Below, one piece after another: positions 33,042 to 41,439 of a stretch of 44,688 nt of DNA (the stretch's first letter is position 1; the number at the start of each line of letters is the position of its first letter). Source of the stretch: Bacteriovoracaceae bacterium (GTDB taxonomy: Bacteria; Bdellovibrionota; Bacteriovoracia; Bacteriovoracales; Bacteriovoracaceae); the NCBI GenBank assembly GCA_947451425.1, contig CANGAC010000002.1, forward strand, positions 1-44,688. Reading direction: 5' to 3'. A program made the translations under genes and the position numbers. The notes beneath the pieces are model-generated. The model ran no database searches, was not told the origin of the DNA, and was given only the letters and a program-made list of their open reading frames with translations.

Positions 33042-33332
33042 ATGGAACTGAGACCACTGAATGACCGTGTTGTCGTAAAGAGAATCGAAGAAGAAACAAA
33101 GACTGCAGGCGGGATCATCATTCCTGATAACCACAAAGAAAAACCGTCTCAAGGAAAAGTCGTTGCTGTTGGAAAAGGCCATCGCCTTGCTAACGGTGAA
33201 GTCAAAGCTCTCGACGTGAAAGTCGGGGACACTGTTCTCTTCGCTAAATGGGGCGGCGGAACTGAGGTGAAAGTTGGCGGTGAGAACCTTCTCATCATGA
33301 AAGAAGAAGAAATCCTCGGAGTTCTTCAGTAA
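33042..33332 (+). CDS. groES: Co-chaperonin GroES
   Basis: 96 residues, the standard length. [18 protein letters not shown] is the canonical N terminus. The mobile loop is [18 protein letters not shown], and the conserved core follows in [12 protein letters not shown] and [18 protein letters not shown]. Heptameric GroES caps the GroEL cavity during ATP-driven folding. A strong AGGAGG lies five bases before the ATG. It is followed by groEL after a 30-base gap, the usual bicistronic order. Third-position T is favoured (GCT, GTT) more than in neighbouring genes, as expected for very high expression. Confidence 0.98.
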   Translation: MELRPLNDRVVVKRIEEETKTAGGIIIPDNHKEKPSQGKVVAVGKGHRLANGEVKALDVKVGDTVLFAKWGGGTEVKVGGENLLIMKEEEILGVLQ

Positions 33333-33344
33333 TTAATTTTTTAA

Positions 33345-35018
<1,674 letters not shown>

Positions 35019-35022
35019 TGTC

Positions 35023-35039
35023 ATTTCGTTAAACGAAAT
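35023..35039 (+). repeat. Perfect 8-bp palindrome after groEL
   Basis: ATTTCGTT and AACGAAAT flank a single central A, four bases after the groEL stop and five before the terminator stem. The odd one-base centre looks more like a protein-binding site or RNA-processing site than a hairpin with a loop. Function unknown. Confidence 0.6.
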
Positions 35040-35044
35040 TTCAC

Positions 35045-35072
35045 AAAGGGCTCCTTCGGGGGCCCTTTTTTT
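35045..35072 (+). terminator. groESL intrinsic terminator
   Basis: AAAGGGCTCC pairs with GGGGCCCTTT (one G-U) around a stable TTCG tetraloop, followed by a run of T to 35072. Strong rho-independent terminator of the groESL operon. Confidence 0.95.
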
Positions 35073-35155
35073 ATGGAAAAAAATGCCGGTGTCATAAGGC
35101 CTCCCGCGCTCGCACATGGGGCCAGCTCGCCTCTCAGAAAAATCATCCTTTAATA

Positions 35156-35380
35156 ATGTTGAGTTACCTTTTGTCCCTGTCTAGATTACTCCTGATAGTA
35201 AAAAAGAGAGTTTACGCTCTCTTGCTATTGGCACTCACCATGCAATCATCTGGTTGTAGAAAGCAGCGGATGGATTCGCAGCTTGAAGAAAACCGGATGC
35301 CAGGGAGTAGGCATGAAAACAGTATTCTTACTGTCTCTCGTTTTGTCCTCGATGAATGTTTGGTCCACGGTCACGGTTGA
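35156..35380 (+). CDS. Doubtful small ORF with lipoprotein-like start
   Basis: 74 codons. The middle reads VKKRVYALLLLALTMQSSGC, which has the basic-hydrophobic-Cys pattern of a lipoprotein signal, but the lipobox is poor (SSGC, without the usual Leu at -3) and a second hydrophobic stretch (MLSYLLSLSRLLLI) precedes it. No Shine-Dalgarno is visible. The last 68 bases overlap the well-supported secreted-protein gene at 35313 in another frame, and codons in the overlap look like a shadow. A shorter real peptide starting inside is possible but has no ATG in the right place. I keep it only because the 294-base gap holds nothing better. Confidence 0.2.
   Translation: MLSYLLSLSRLLLIVKKRVYALLLLALTMQSSGCRKQRMDSQLEENRMPGSRHENSILTVSRFVLDECLVHGHG
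35171..35223 (+). promoter_or_regulatory. Promoter-like pair followed by a perfect hairpin
   Basis: TTGTCC and GATAGT are separated by 17 bases (35171-35199). The likely RNA start is inside AAGAGAG (35204-35210), which pairs with CTCTCTT (35217-35223) around TTTACG. This would put a hairpin at the very 5' end of the leader of the 35313 gene, either stabilising it or blocking it. Inference from pattern only. Confidence 0.35.
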
Positions 35381-35621
35381 TCAGCTGGACTGCCCTTCAC
35401 AGTTTGAAGGGAAGGTGAAAGAGGTCATGGAAGAAGTGGGACCCACAAACCCGCTGTCGACCCAGAAAGTGATCTTCGATAACCAGCACACCATCAAGGG
35501 CGACGTGAATGAGACTGTGACGTTGGACGTGTTAAAGCACGGGCCCTTCGAGATTGAGCCAGGTAAGGATTACCTTGTTCAGATGAGAGGGAGCAAGCTC
35601 TGCTGGATCGAGAAAATCTAA
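35313..35621 (+). CDS. Small secreted protein, unknown function
   Basis: 102 residues from ATG 35313. I prefer it over the in-frame ATG at 35283 because GGGAGTAGG lies directly upstream and the product then opens with a clean signal peptide (MKTVFLLSLVLSSMNVWS). The mature domain is beta-rich: DQLDCPSQFEGKVKEVMEE, QHTIKGDVNETVTLDVL, DYLVQMRGSKLCWIEKI. Two Cys near its ends would form one disulfide. The strand order and the phrase 'F-E-G-K-V ... G-x-D-Y-L-V' resemble an OB-fold-like small domain, but I do not recognise a family. A 25-base gap separates it from the matrixin gene, so they may be cotranscribed. Confidence 0.65.
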   Translation: MKTVFLLSLVLSSMNVWSTVTVDQLDCPSQFEGKVKEVMEEVGPTNPLSTQKVIFDNQHTIKGDVNETVTLDVLKHGPFEIEPGKDYLVQMRGSKLCWIEKI

Positions 35622-35646
35622 ACGGCTTTTTCAGGAAGAAAAACCT

Positions 35647-36384
35647 ATGTGGATCAAACTAATTCTCTGCTTGTTTTTAACAACCCCGGCGTTGGCATTC
35701 AAGCTCACAACCGATTTTGAAAACGGTTTCTACTGGGCCAGCCTCCCGATCAATATCACTGTGGTGGAAGCCGATGCCACACTGAAATCCAAACTCGAGT
35801 ATCTCTCGAAGATGGCAGTTCAGGAGTGGGAGAACAGCACAGGACTCAACCTCTGGGACACCACCAATTCAGGAACGGCCAATGTCATCCGCTGGTCGAA
35901 AAACTTTGCGGCCGAGACCAACATGGATCCGGCTTCTGTTCTCGCAGTGGCCGTTCGTTATACGGACGGACCGTACTTCGCGAAGACGGAGATTATCATC
36001 AACGGTAATCACATCTACAATCAGCAGAACAACTATCTCTTAACGACGATCACTCACGAACTTGGGCACACGATGGGGCTCGATCACTCGAACATCAATG
36101 ATGCGATCATGGCGCCTTCGCTTCAGTTGAATTCGACCGGGGTCCGTCAGGACGATGTTCAGGGTATGGATCAGGCGGTCGCTGAAACGAATCACCGCCA
36201 GGAAATCGGCTATGTCTCACCCCTGGCCTACCAGAAGGATGAGAAGTCGACTTCTCCACTGTCTTGCGGAACTGTGGCCGTCGCCAACTCGTCGGTACCA
36301 GTGAATGGGCTCCTCTCACTCGGCATGGGAATCCTGATCGGATTTGTCAGACGAATCCGCAAATGGCTCAAGTCTCTCCTATAA
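35647..36384 (+). CDS. Secreted matrixin-type metalloprotease with C-terminal membrane anchor
   Basis: 245 residues. Signal peptide MWIKLILCLFLTTPALA, then a catalytic domain with THELGHTMGLDHSNINDAIM near residue 136: the metzincin motif HExxHxxGxxH followed by a Met-turn (IM). This fits the M10/matrixin group, zinc proteases with three His ligands. The C terminus is tripartite: a short motif LSCGTVAVANSS, a hydrophobic helix (GLLSLGMGILIGFV) and a basic end (RRIRKWLKSLL). That is the general layout of protein-sorting tails such as MYXO-CTERM, where a Cys before the helix is processed and the protein moves to the cell surface. Surface display is therefore plausible. The protein lacks a propeptide of matrixin type. 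Confidence 0.78.
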   Translation: MWIKLILCLFLTTPALAFKLTTDFENGFYWASLPINITVVEADATLKSKLEYLSKMAVQEWENSTGLNLWDTTNSGTANVIRWSKNFAAETNMDPASVLAVAVRYTDGPYFAKTEIIINGNHIYNQQNNYLLTTITHELGHTMGLDHSNINDAIMAPSLQLNSTGVRQDDVQGMDQAVAETNHRQEIGYVSPLAYQKDEKSTSPLSCGTVAVANSSVPVNGLLSLGMGILIGFVRRIRKWLKSLL

Positions 36385-36409
36385 ACTAAATCTTCAGCAT
36401 TCCGAAAAG

Positions 36410-36444
36410 AAGGCATGGATACGACCATGCCTTTTATCTTTTTT
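36410..36444 (+). terminator. Terminator hairpin over the start of the 36415 gene
   Basis: AAGGCATGG (36410-36418), loop ATACGA, CCATGCCTT (36425-36433), then TTATCTTTTTT. It is 25 bases past the matrixin stop. Both arms contain an in-frame ATG of the next gene (36415 and 36427), and the T-rich tract encodes its residues PFIFFL. Confidence 0.75.
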
Positions 36445-36873
36445 CTTACCCTTGATGAATCCCTTCCGGGTTCGTTTTATGTCTTTGACCGCCTCATGAA
36501 GGACGCAGGATTTATCCTCGTTCCCGTAAGAGTGGATCAACTTCAGAAACTCGTCGCTTCGACGGAGCAGAATCACGTGATGGTTTTAAGCTGTGTCACG
36601 AACTTCCGCGAGTATCGCCAGTTCAATGATAAGGTCCGGAAGATTCTGAAGTTCGTTCTGAAATCGCGTCGCCTCACATTCTTAAGTCTTTCGAGTTTTT
36701 CAAAACTCAACGACAGTCGTGTTCATGCGCTTTCTAAAAATTATTTCTTCATCAAGAATCCCATTGATGCCAAAGTTCTGGTTAATCGCATGGTAAGTTA
36801 CCATGAGATGAAATCTGAAAAGAGCGATATCTGGCCCGGCAGTCACCGCGTCTCCGTTTCGGGAGCTGCATGA
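36415..36873 (+). CDS. Conserved-looking cytoplasmic protein, unknown function
   Basis: 152 residues from ATG 36415 (or 148 from ATG 36427; neither has a well-spaced SD). Alternating hydrophobic strands and charged helices are visible: PFIFFLTLDES, GFILVPVRVDQLQKL, HVMVLSCVTNF, RRLTFLSLSSFSKL and YFFIKNPIDAKVLVNRM. The order resembles a receiver-like (flavodoxin-type) alpha/beta fold without the phosphoacceptor Asp. The ending 'IKNPIDAKVLVNRM' is like the last strand and helix of response-regulator domains ('KP.....L...'). This is weak. Both candidate starts lie inside a terminator hairpin. The stop overlaps the next gene's ATG by four bases. Confidence 0.6.
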   Translation: MDTTMPFIFFLTLDESLPGSFYVFDRLMKDAGFILVPVRVDQLQKLVASTEQNHVMVLSCVTNFREYRQFNDKVRKILKFVLKSRRLTFLSLSSFSKLNDSRVHALSKNYFFIKNPIDAKVLVNRMVSYHEMKSEKSDIWPGSHRVSVSGAA

Positions 36874-37358
36874 AAAGTAAGCACGACGAAGCTACGATGC
36901 GGGTCCTTCTCCTTCTGAAGGTTGATGCCAATAATCTTTTTAACAGGATTGCAGACAGGAAATCTGAGTACCTCGAGATCTTTGCCCTTCGTCGCACCCG
37001 CGCTCACTTCCCGAAAATTTTCCATAACCGCTATGAAACAACATCCATCATGGATCTTTCTCATTGCGGGGAAGAGCTCATCACACTTCTTGACCAGTAC
37101 TACACCATGGCAGAAGAAATGAGTTGGTATCTGTTTTCCACTGAAGACATGCCCGGAACAGTTGAGGCCTACATTGACCGTAAAATCAAAAAAATGGGTA
37201 AGCTCCTCGAGACCCTTAATCTTTTCCTCAGTGCAGAACTTGGCGGAGAAGAGGTCGTAGAAATTCCGGAACCGAGTCCGGCCTATTTTTACGATGAGTC
37301 GCAGGAAGATCCCTTCACAGAAACCCCGGCGGATGATACTTCTTCTCAGGACTCATGA
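36870..37358 (+). CDS. Helical cytoplasmic protein, unknown function
   Basis: 162 residues without signal peptide. Mostly helical: VDANNLFNRIADRKSEYLEIF, CGEELITLLDQYYTMAEEM and DRKIKKMGKLLETLNLFLSAE. It ends with a very acidic Pro/Thr/Ser-rich tail (SQEDPFTETPADDTSSQDS) that is probably disordered. I recognise no family. Coupled by ATGA overlaps to the gene before (36873) and to the methyltransferase gene after (37355), it is the middle member of a three-gene translationally coupled set. That points to a shared pathway, although one partner appears exported while this one is cytoplasmic. Confidence 0.6.
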   Translation: MKSKHDEATMRVLLLLKVDANNLFNRIADRKSEYLEIFALRRTRAHFPKIFHNRYETTSIMDLSHCGEELITLLDQYYTMAEEMSWYLFSTEDMPGTVEAYIDRKIKKMGKLLETLNLFLSAELGGEEVVEIPEPSPAYFYDESQEDPFTETPADDTSSQDS

Positions 37359-38026
37359 AATTTTCCATCTGCCTTCTCCTCATTCTGGCCTCGGGTATAG
37401 TTTTCGGTCGCGATCCGATTTCCGGAAACCGTTACCAGCAACTCTCGGGAGTCAAAGTCCAGGGCGACGCCAAGGATCAGTGGGATAAGCGCTACCAAAG
37501 ACCCACATACGTTTTCGGAAAATCGCCCGCGCGGTTCCTTTCGGAAAACTACCAGTTCATTCCTTTTGAATCCTCAGTTCTCGACATGGGAATGGGAGAG
37601 GGACGGAATGCCGTGTTCCTGGCGCAAAAGGGTTATCGGGTAACAGGGATTGATATCAGTTCCGTTGCCGTGAAGAAGGCGCATCTCCTGGCCGAAGAAT
37701 TTGGCGTGAAGTTCAAGGGAATCGTGGCGTCACTCAATGACTATAAGATTTCTCCGGGATCTTTTGACGCTATCATCTGTTTTTACTACGTCGACCGTTC
37801 TCTAATTGAGCGCATGAAATCGTGGTTAAAGCCCGGTGGGATTCTCGTTTACGAGGCCCATACTCTCAGTGAGATGAAATCCAACAAGACTGCTGAGCAG
37901 AACCCTGACTATTACCTGAAAGAGCAGGAACTCCTCCACTTGTTCAAAGGTATGCAGATCCTGAAGTTTGAAGAGCCCCGTCACGAAAAAGAGTTCCGCT
38001 CAAGTATTATCCTCCAGAAAGAATAA
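37355..38026 (+). CDS. Class I SAM methyltransferase with a signal peptide
   Basis: 223 residues. The core is a Rossmann methyltransferase: motif I VLDMGMGEGRNAVFLAQKG near residue 76, the acidic SAM-ribose loop TGIDISSVAV, motif IV/V FDAIICFYYVD and LKPGGILVYEAHT, typical of the TehB/UbiE-like group. Upstream of it the N terminus MKFSICLLLILASGIVFG is a normal Sec signal peptide, followed by RDPISGNRYQQLSG with no second ATG before the domain. Export would place the enzyme where SAM is not normally available. Either it works in a SAM-containing space such as prey cytoplasm, or the hydrophobic segment is a membrane anchor with the enzyme facing inward. The gene is last of the coupled trio starting at 36415. 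Confidence 0.78.
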   Translation: MKFSICLLLILASGIVFGRDPISGNRYQQLSGVKVQGDAKDQWDKRYQRPTYVFGKSPARFLSENYQFIPFESSVLDMGMGEGRNAVFLAQKGYRVTGIDISSVAVKKAHLLAEEFGVKFKGIVASLNDYKISPGSFDAIICFYYVDRSLIERMKSWLKPGGILVYEAHTLSEMKSNKTAEQNPDYYLKEQELLHLFKGMQILKFEEPRHEKEFRSSIILQKE

Positions 38027-38062
38027 ACTAAAGCCTTACCTTCCCAAAAATCCACTCTCTGG

Positions 38063-38068
38063 CATAAT
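38063..38068 (+). promoter_or_regulatory. Extended -10 placed for a leaderless 38076 transcript
   Basis: TGG-CATAAT (38060-38068), an extended -10-like element, ends seven bases before ATG 38076. The gene has no Shine-Dalgarno and the -35 region is weak. Confidence 0.42.
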
Positions 38069-38075
38069 AAAATCA

Positions 38076-38774
38076 ATGTCTAAGTTGTTTTTGATATCGC
38101 TATTTTTTGTCAGTCTGGCAGTCCATGCTCTGGGCCCTCTTCCTTCGCCGGAAGATGAGAACTCCCGTTTTTTTTCGGGGAGAGTTTCCAGATCAAATCA
38201 GGTCGCTAAGCTCATCCGTGTCCGCACAGATTTTGCGAACATCAAATTTCTTAACCGCCGTGATCGCATCGAATTCTTTAACGAGCAGTATCCCGCTTTC
38301 CGCTGCCGTGGATTCATCGAAGGTCGCACGAACGATTACTTCCTGGTTAAAATTCCTGATTTCGAAGCATGTCTCAGGAGTGTGCATTTCACGACAGGTT
38401 CGTATCTCCGCTTTGAAAGTGGGGATCTCAATCAGTCCGTAGATCTCGCCCGCGAAGTTGTCGGCATTCTTCAGAAGAAACGCCTTGCCATGCAGGCCAA
38501 GAAAAATCGCCACCAACGTGACCTCGATGGACATGTTGACCGAGTGGATACTGTGAATAAGCGGTTTGAAATTCTCAGGCAAAAGCTTGAGATCGAATGG
38601 CAAAAAGAACTCGCCCTTCTCGAAGAAGACAAAGCACGCACCTATGCCGAATTCAAGAATTCAGAAGCTCGGTTAAATGAGATCGACACGAAGCTCGAAG
38701 CCTACCGGATTGAAGACCACAATCTGAAGCTCGACCGCTGGTCGCTTGATCCTGCTCTCTACATCAGAAAATAG
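38076..38774 (+). CDS. Secreted coiled-coil protein, unknown function
   Basis: 232 residues from ATG 38076, chosen over ATG 37968 because the product then begins with a signal peptide (MSKLFLISLFFVSLAVHA) and no longer overlaps the methyltransferase gene. The first half has a short domain with two Cys (AFRCRGFIEG, FEACLRSV) and strands such as NDYFLVKIPDF. The second half, from about residue 120 to 220, is a long charged helix with heptad-like spacing (KRFEILRQKLEIEWQKEL; EARLNEIDTKLEAYRIED). This suggests a rod-shaped periplasmic or surface protein. I recognise no family. It precedes the transporter operon by 16 bases but the solute-binding gene has its own SD. Confidence 0.68.
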   Translation: MSKLFLISLFFVSLAVHALGPLPSPEDENSRFFSGRVSRSNQVAKLIRVRTDFANIKFLNRRDRIEFFNEQYPAFRCRGFIEGRTNDYFLVKIPDFEACLRSVHFTTGSYLRFESGDLNQSVDLAREVVGILQKKRLAMQAKKNRHQRDLDGHVDRVDTVNKRFEILRQKLEIEWQKELALLEEDKARTYAEFKNSEARLNEIDTKLEAYRIEDHNLKLDRWSLDPALYIRK

Positions 38775-38790
38775 TTTAAAGGAGTTTTCC

Positions 38791-40401
38791 ATGTCACATA
38801 AGGTTATCAACCTCATACTTATTGTTATCGCCCTGGGCTTCCTCGGCTGTAATAACAAATCCGGTAAAGCGAGCAAGGCGATCTATCTCAACATCGGTGG
38901 TGAGCCCACAACTCTCAATCCACTGGCATCTTCGGATGGATATTCCCCGCAGGTTCAGGGATACATTTTTGAAAGCCTTCTCACGCGGGACCTTGATTCT
39001 TACGAATGGAAACCAGCCCTCGCTACCGAGTGGGAGATCTCCCCGGACAAAAAGGTCTTCACCTTTAAACTGAGAAAGGGTGTGAAGTGGCATGACGGGA
39101 AAGACTTCACTGCCCATGATGTGAAATTCTCTTACGATGTCATTTACACCGACGATTACAAAGCCGTTCAGATCCGTCCATATTACGATGCCGTGAAATC
39201 CGTCACCGTGATCGATGATTTCACAGTGCGCTTTGAAGTGAAGGATGATTACTTCCTGAACTTTGACGTTTGCGCAGGAATCGAAGTGCTTCCTAAGCAT
39301 TTTTACTCAGCTCCTGAGAACAAGAAAGATTTCGGGAAGAAGCTGATCGGCACAGGTCCGTATACTTTCACCAAGTACGACAAGGGCCAGAAGATCACCC
39401 TCACCAAGAATGACAGCTGGTGGGGAACAACTGTTCCAGCCGAAAAAGATTCTTACACGATCCCTAAAATTGTTCTTCGTTTCTCTTCTGAAGAGAACGT
39501 GAGTCTCGAGCTTCTGAAAAAAGGCGACATCGATTTCCTTGGACTTCGTCCGGATGGATTCGTGAAGAAAACTGTCGGCGCCATCTGGGAAGAAAAAATT
39601 GTTAAGGTGAAAACCGAAAACAAAACTCCGAAAGGCTATAACTTCATCGGCTGGAATATGAGCCATCCGATTCTCAAAGACCGCGAAGTGCGAAAGGCCC
39701 TCGGCATGCTCGTCAATCGTCCGCTCATGGAAGAGAAATTTGAATACAATCTCTCTGAAGCAGCGACCGGACCGATCTACGTTCAGTCTGATTATGCTAA
39801 TCACGATGTGAAACCGCTGGCCTATGATCCACAAGCCGCGCTCAAGATTCTCAATGCTGCCGGCTGGAAGGATTCTGATAAGGACGGAACGCTCGATAAG
39901 ATGATTGGCGGAAAGAAAACTCCGCTTTCTATTACCATTCTTGAACCATCTCCGGATTTCATGAAGTACCAGACTGTATACAAGGAAGACGCGAGTAAGA
40001 TCGGTGTCGATATCCAGATCAAGAACATTGAATGGAACTCATTTGTGAGTCTTCTCGATTCAAGAAAGTTCGAAGCTGTCCGCATGGCATGGGGTGGGGG
40101 TGGAGTTGAGACGGATCTCAAGCAAGTCTGGCACTCAAGCTCGGCCGCTGGATCAGGTTCAAACTTTATTGGCTACTCAAATCCTGAAGTTGATAAGCTC
40201 ATCGATCAGGCAAGAAAGCTCTATGAAAAAGACCAGCGCATTCCGCTTCTCAGAAAAGCTCACGAGCTGATCGCTGGTGATTATCCATACGTCTTCTTCT
40301 TTAACTCAAAATACTCTCTTTACGCTCACACGAAACGTGTCGTGAAGCCGAAAGAGACTTTTGTTTACGGCATTGGCCAGATGTACTGGAAGCTACAGTA
40401 A
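38791..40401 (+). CDS. Solute-binding lipoprotein of a peptide ABC transporter (family 5)
   Basis: 536 residues from ATG 38791, with AAAGGAG eight bases upstream. The upstream in-frame ATG at 38746 lacks an SD and would hide the signal. MSHKVINLILIVIALGFLGC is a lipoprotein signal with the Cys at residue 20. The family-5 pattern GEPTTLNPLASSDGYSPQ, VFTFKLRKGVKWHDGKDFT, IGTGPYTFTKYD and RKALGMLVNR is clear. It captures oligopeptides or related ligands outside the inner membrane and hands them to the permeases encoded next. Its partners resemble YejB and YejE, so YejA-like function is possible. No stop-to-start gap separates it from the permease gene. Confidence 0.88.
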   Translation: MSHKVINLILIVIALGFLGCNNKSGKASKAIYLNIGGEPTTLNPLASSDGYSPQVQGYIFESLLTRDLDSYEWKPALATEWEISPDKKVFTFKLRKGVKWHDGKDFTAHDVKFSYDVIYTDDYKAVQIRPYYDAVKSVTVIDDFTVRFEVKDDYFLNFDVCAGIEVLPKHFYSAPENKKDFGKKLIGTGPYTFTKYDKGQKITLTKNDSWWGTTVPAEKDSYTIPKIVLRFSSEENVSLELLKKGDIDFLGLRPDGFVKKTVGAIWEEKIVKVKTENKTPKGYNFIGWNMSHPILKDREVRKALGMLVNRPLMEEKFEYNLSEAATGPIYVQSDYANHDVKPLAYDPQAALKILNAAGWKDSDKDGTLDKMIGGKKTPLSITILEPSPDFMKYQTVYKEDASKIGVDIQIKNIEWNSFVSLLDSRKFEAVRMAWGGGGVETDLKQVWHSSSAAGSGSNFIGYSNPEVDKLIDQARKLYEKDQRIPLLRKAHELIAGDYPYVFFFNSKYSLYAHTKRVVKPKETFVYGIGQMYWKLQ

Positions 40402-41439
40402 ATGCTTAAGTACTTCATCCGTCGGATTTTGATCCTGATTCCCACTCTTCTTGGAGTGACAGTGGTGGTCTTTGCCATCATCAACATGGCACCGGGTGGA
40501 CCGATTGATCAGAAGCTTCACGAAATGCGCTTTGGTTCCCAGGGCGGAGGGGCTGAAGGACTTACTACTTCTTCCCGTGGCAGTACCCAGGGTGTTCCGG
40601 ATGAAGTTCTCGCGGCCTTGAAGAAACAATATGGTTTTGATAAACCGATGCACGAACGGTATCTGTTGTGGCTAAAAAATATCGCGACCTTGAATTTCGG
40701 TGATAGCTTTACTTACGAAGAGCCGGTGGTTGATGTGATCGTAAGCAAGTTCCCCGTTTCCCTTCAGTTCGGAATCATCTCGCTTCTTCTTTCCTATCTC
40801 ATTTCCATTCCCCTTGGGATTGCGAAGGCAATCAAGAACGGATCAGTCTTCGATGTCACTTCAAGCTTCATCCTTTTTATCTTGTATTCCGTTCCCTCCT
40901 TCATGCTCGCCATCCTCCTGATTGTTCTCTTTGCAGGAGGAAGTTTCTGGGAGATTTTCCCGGTGGGGGGGATTCAGTCAGAAATGTATGACGAGCTCTC
41001 GGGCTGGGATCAGATCCTTGATCGCATTCATCACTTCACGCTGCCTCTTATCTGTTACACGATCGGATCGTTCACCAGTCTCACTGTCCTCATGAAGAAT
41101 TCCATCATTGAGGAAATCAAGAAGGATTACATTCGTACTGCACGTGCCAAGGGTCTGGAAGAGAAAGTCGTCTACATGAAACACGCTCTCCGGAATGCGC
41201 TCATTCCGATCGTCACCGGTCTTGGTGGCTTTCTTTCCGTTTTCTTCGCCGGATCGCTTTTACTTGAAACAATTTTCCAGCTCGATGGGATCGGACTACT
41301 TTCCTACAAGAGCATTTTATCACGCGACTATAATGTCATCATGGGTCTCGTTTTCATCCAGAGTGGTCTTTTCCTTCTGGGGAACGTGATTTCGGATTTC
41401 GCCTATGTCCTCGTTGATCCAAGGATCGATTTCACATGA
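40402..41439 (+). CDS. yejB: Peptide ABC transporter permease, YejB-like
   Basis: 345 residues with about six transmembrane helices. IINMAPGGPIDQKLHEMRF near residue 30, a glycine-rich insert (SQGGGAEGL), and QYGFDKPMHERYLLWLKNI resemble YejB rather than DppB/OppB. The cytoplasmic EAA loop is TARAKGLEEKVVYMKHALRN near 245, which docks with the ATPase. The end VDPRIDF is normal for the family. It starts directly after the stop of the solute-binding gene and overlaps the next permease by four bases. Yej systems import peptides such as microcin C in enterobacteria. The substrate here is unknown. Confidence 0.86.
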   Translation: MLKYFIRRILILIPTLLGVTVVVFAIINMAPGGPIDQKLHEMRFGSQGGGAEGLTTSSRGSTQGVPDEVLAALKKQYGFDKPMHERYLLWLKNIATLNFGDSFTYEEPVVDVIVSKFPVSLQFGIISLLLSYLISIPLGIAKAIKNGSVFDVTSSFILFILYSVPSFMLAILLIVLFAGGSFWEIFPVGGIQSEMYDELSGWDQILDRIHHFTLPLICYTIGSFTSLTVLMKNSIIEEIKKDYIRTARAKGLEEKVVYMKHALRNALIPIVTGLGGFLSVFFAGSLLLETIFQLDGIGLLSYKSILSRDYNVIMGLVFIQSGLFLLGNVISDFAYVLVDPRIDFT

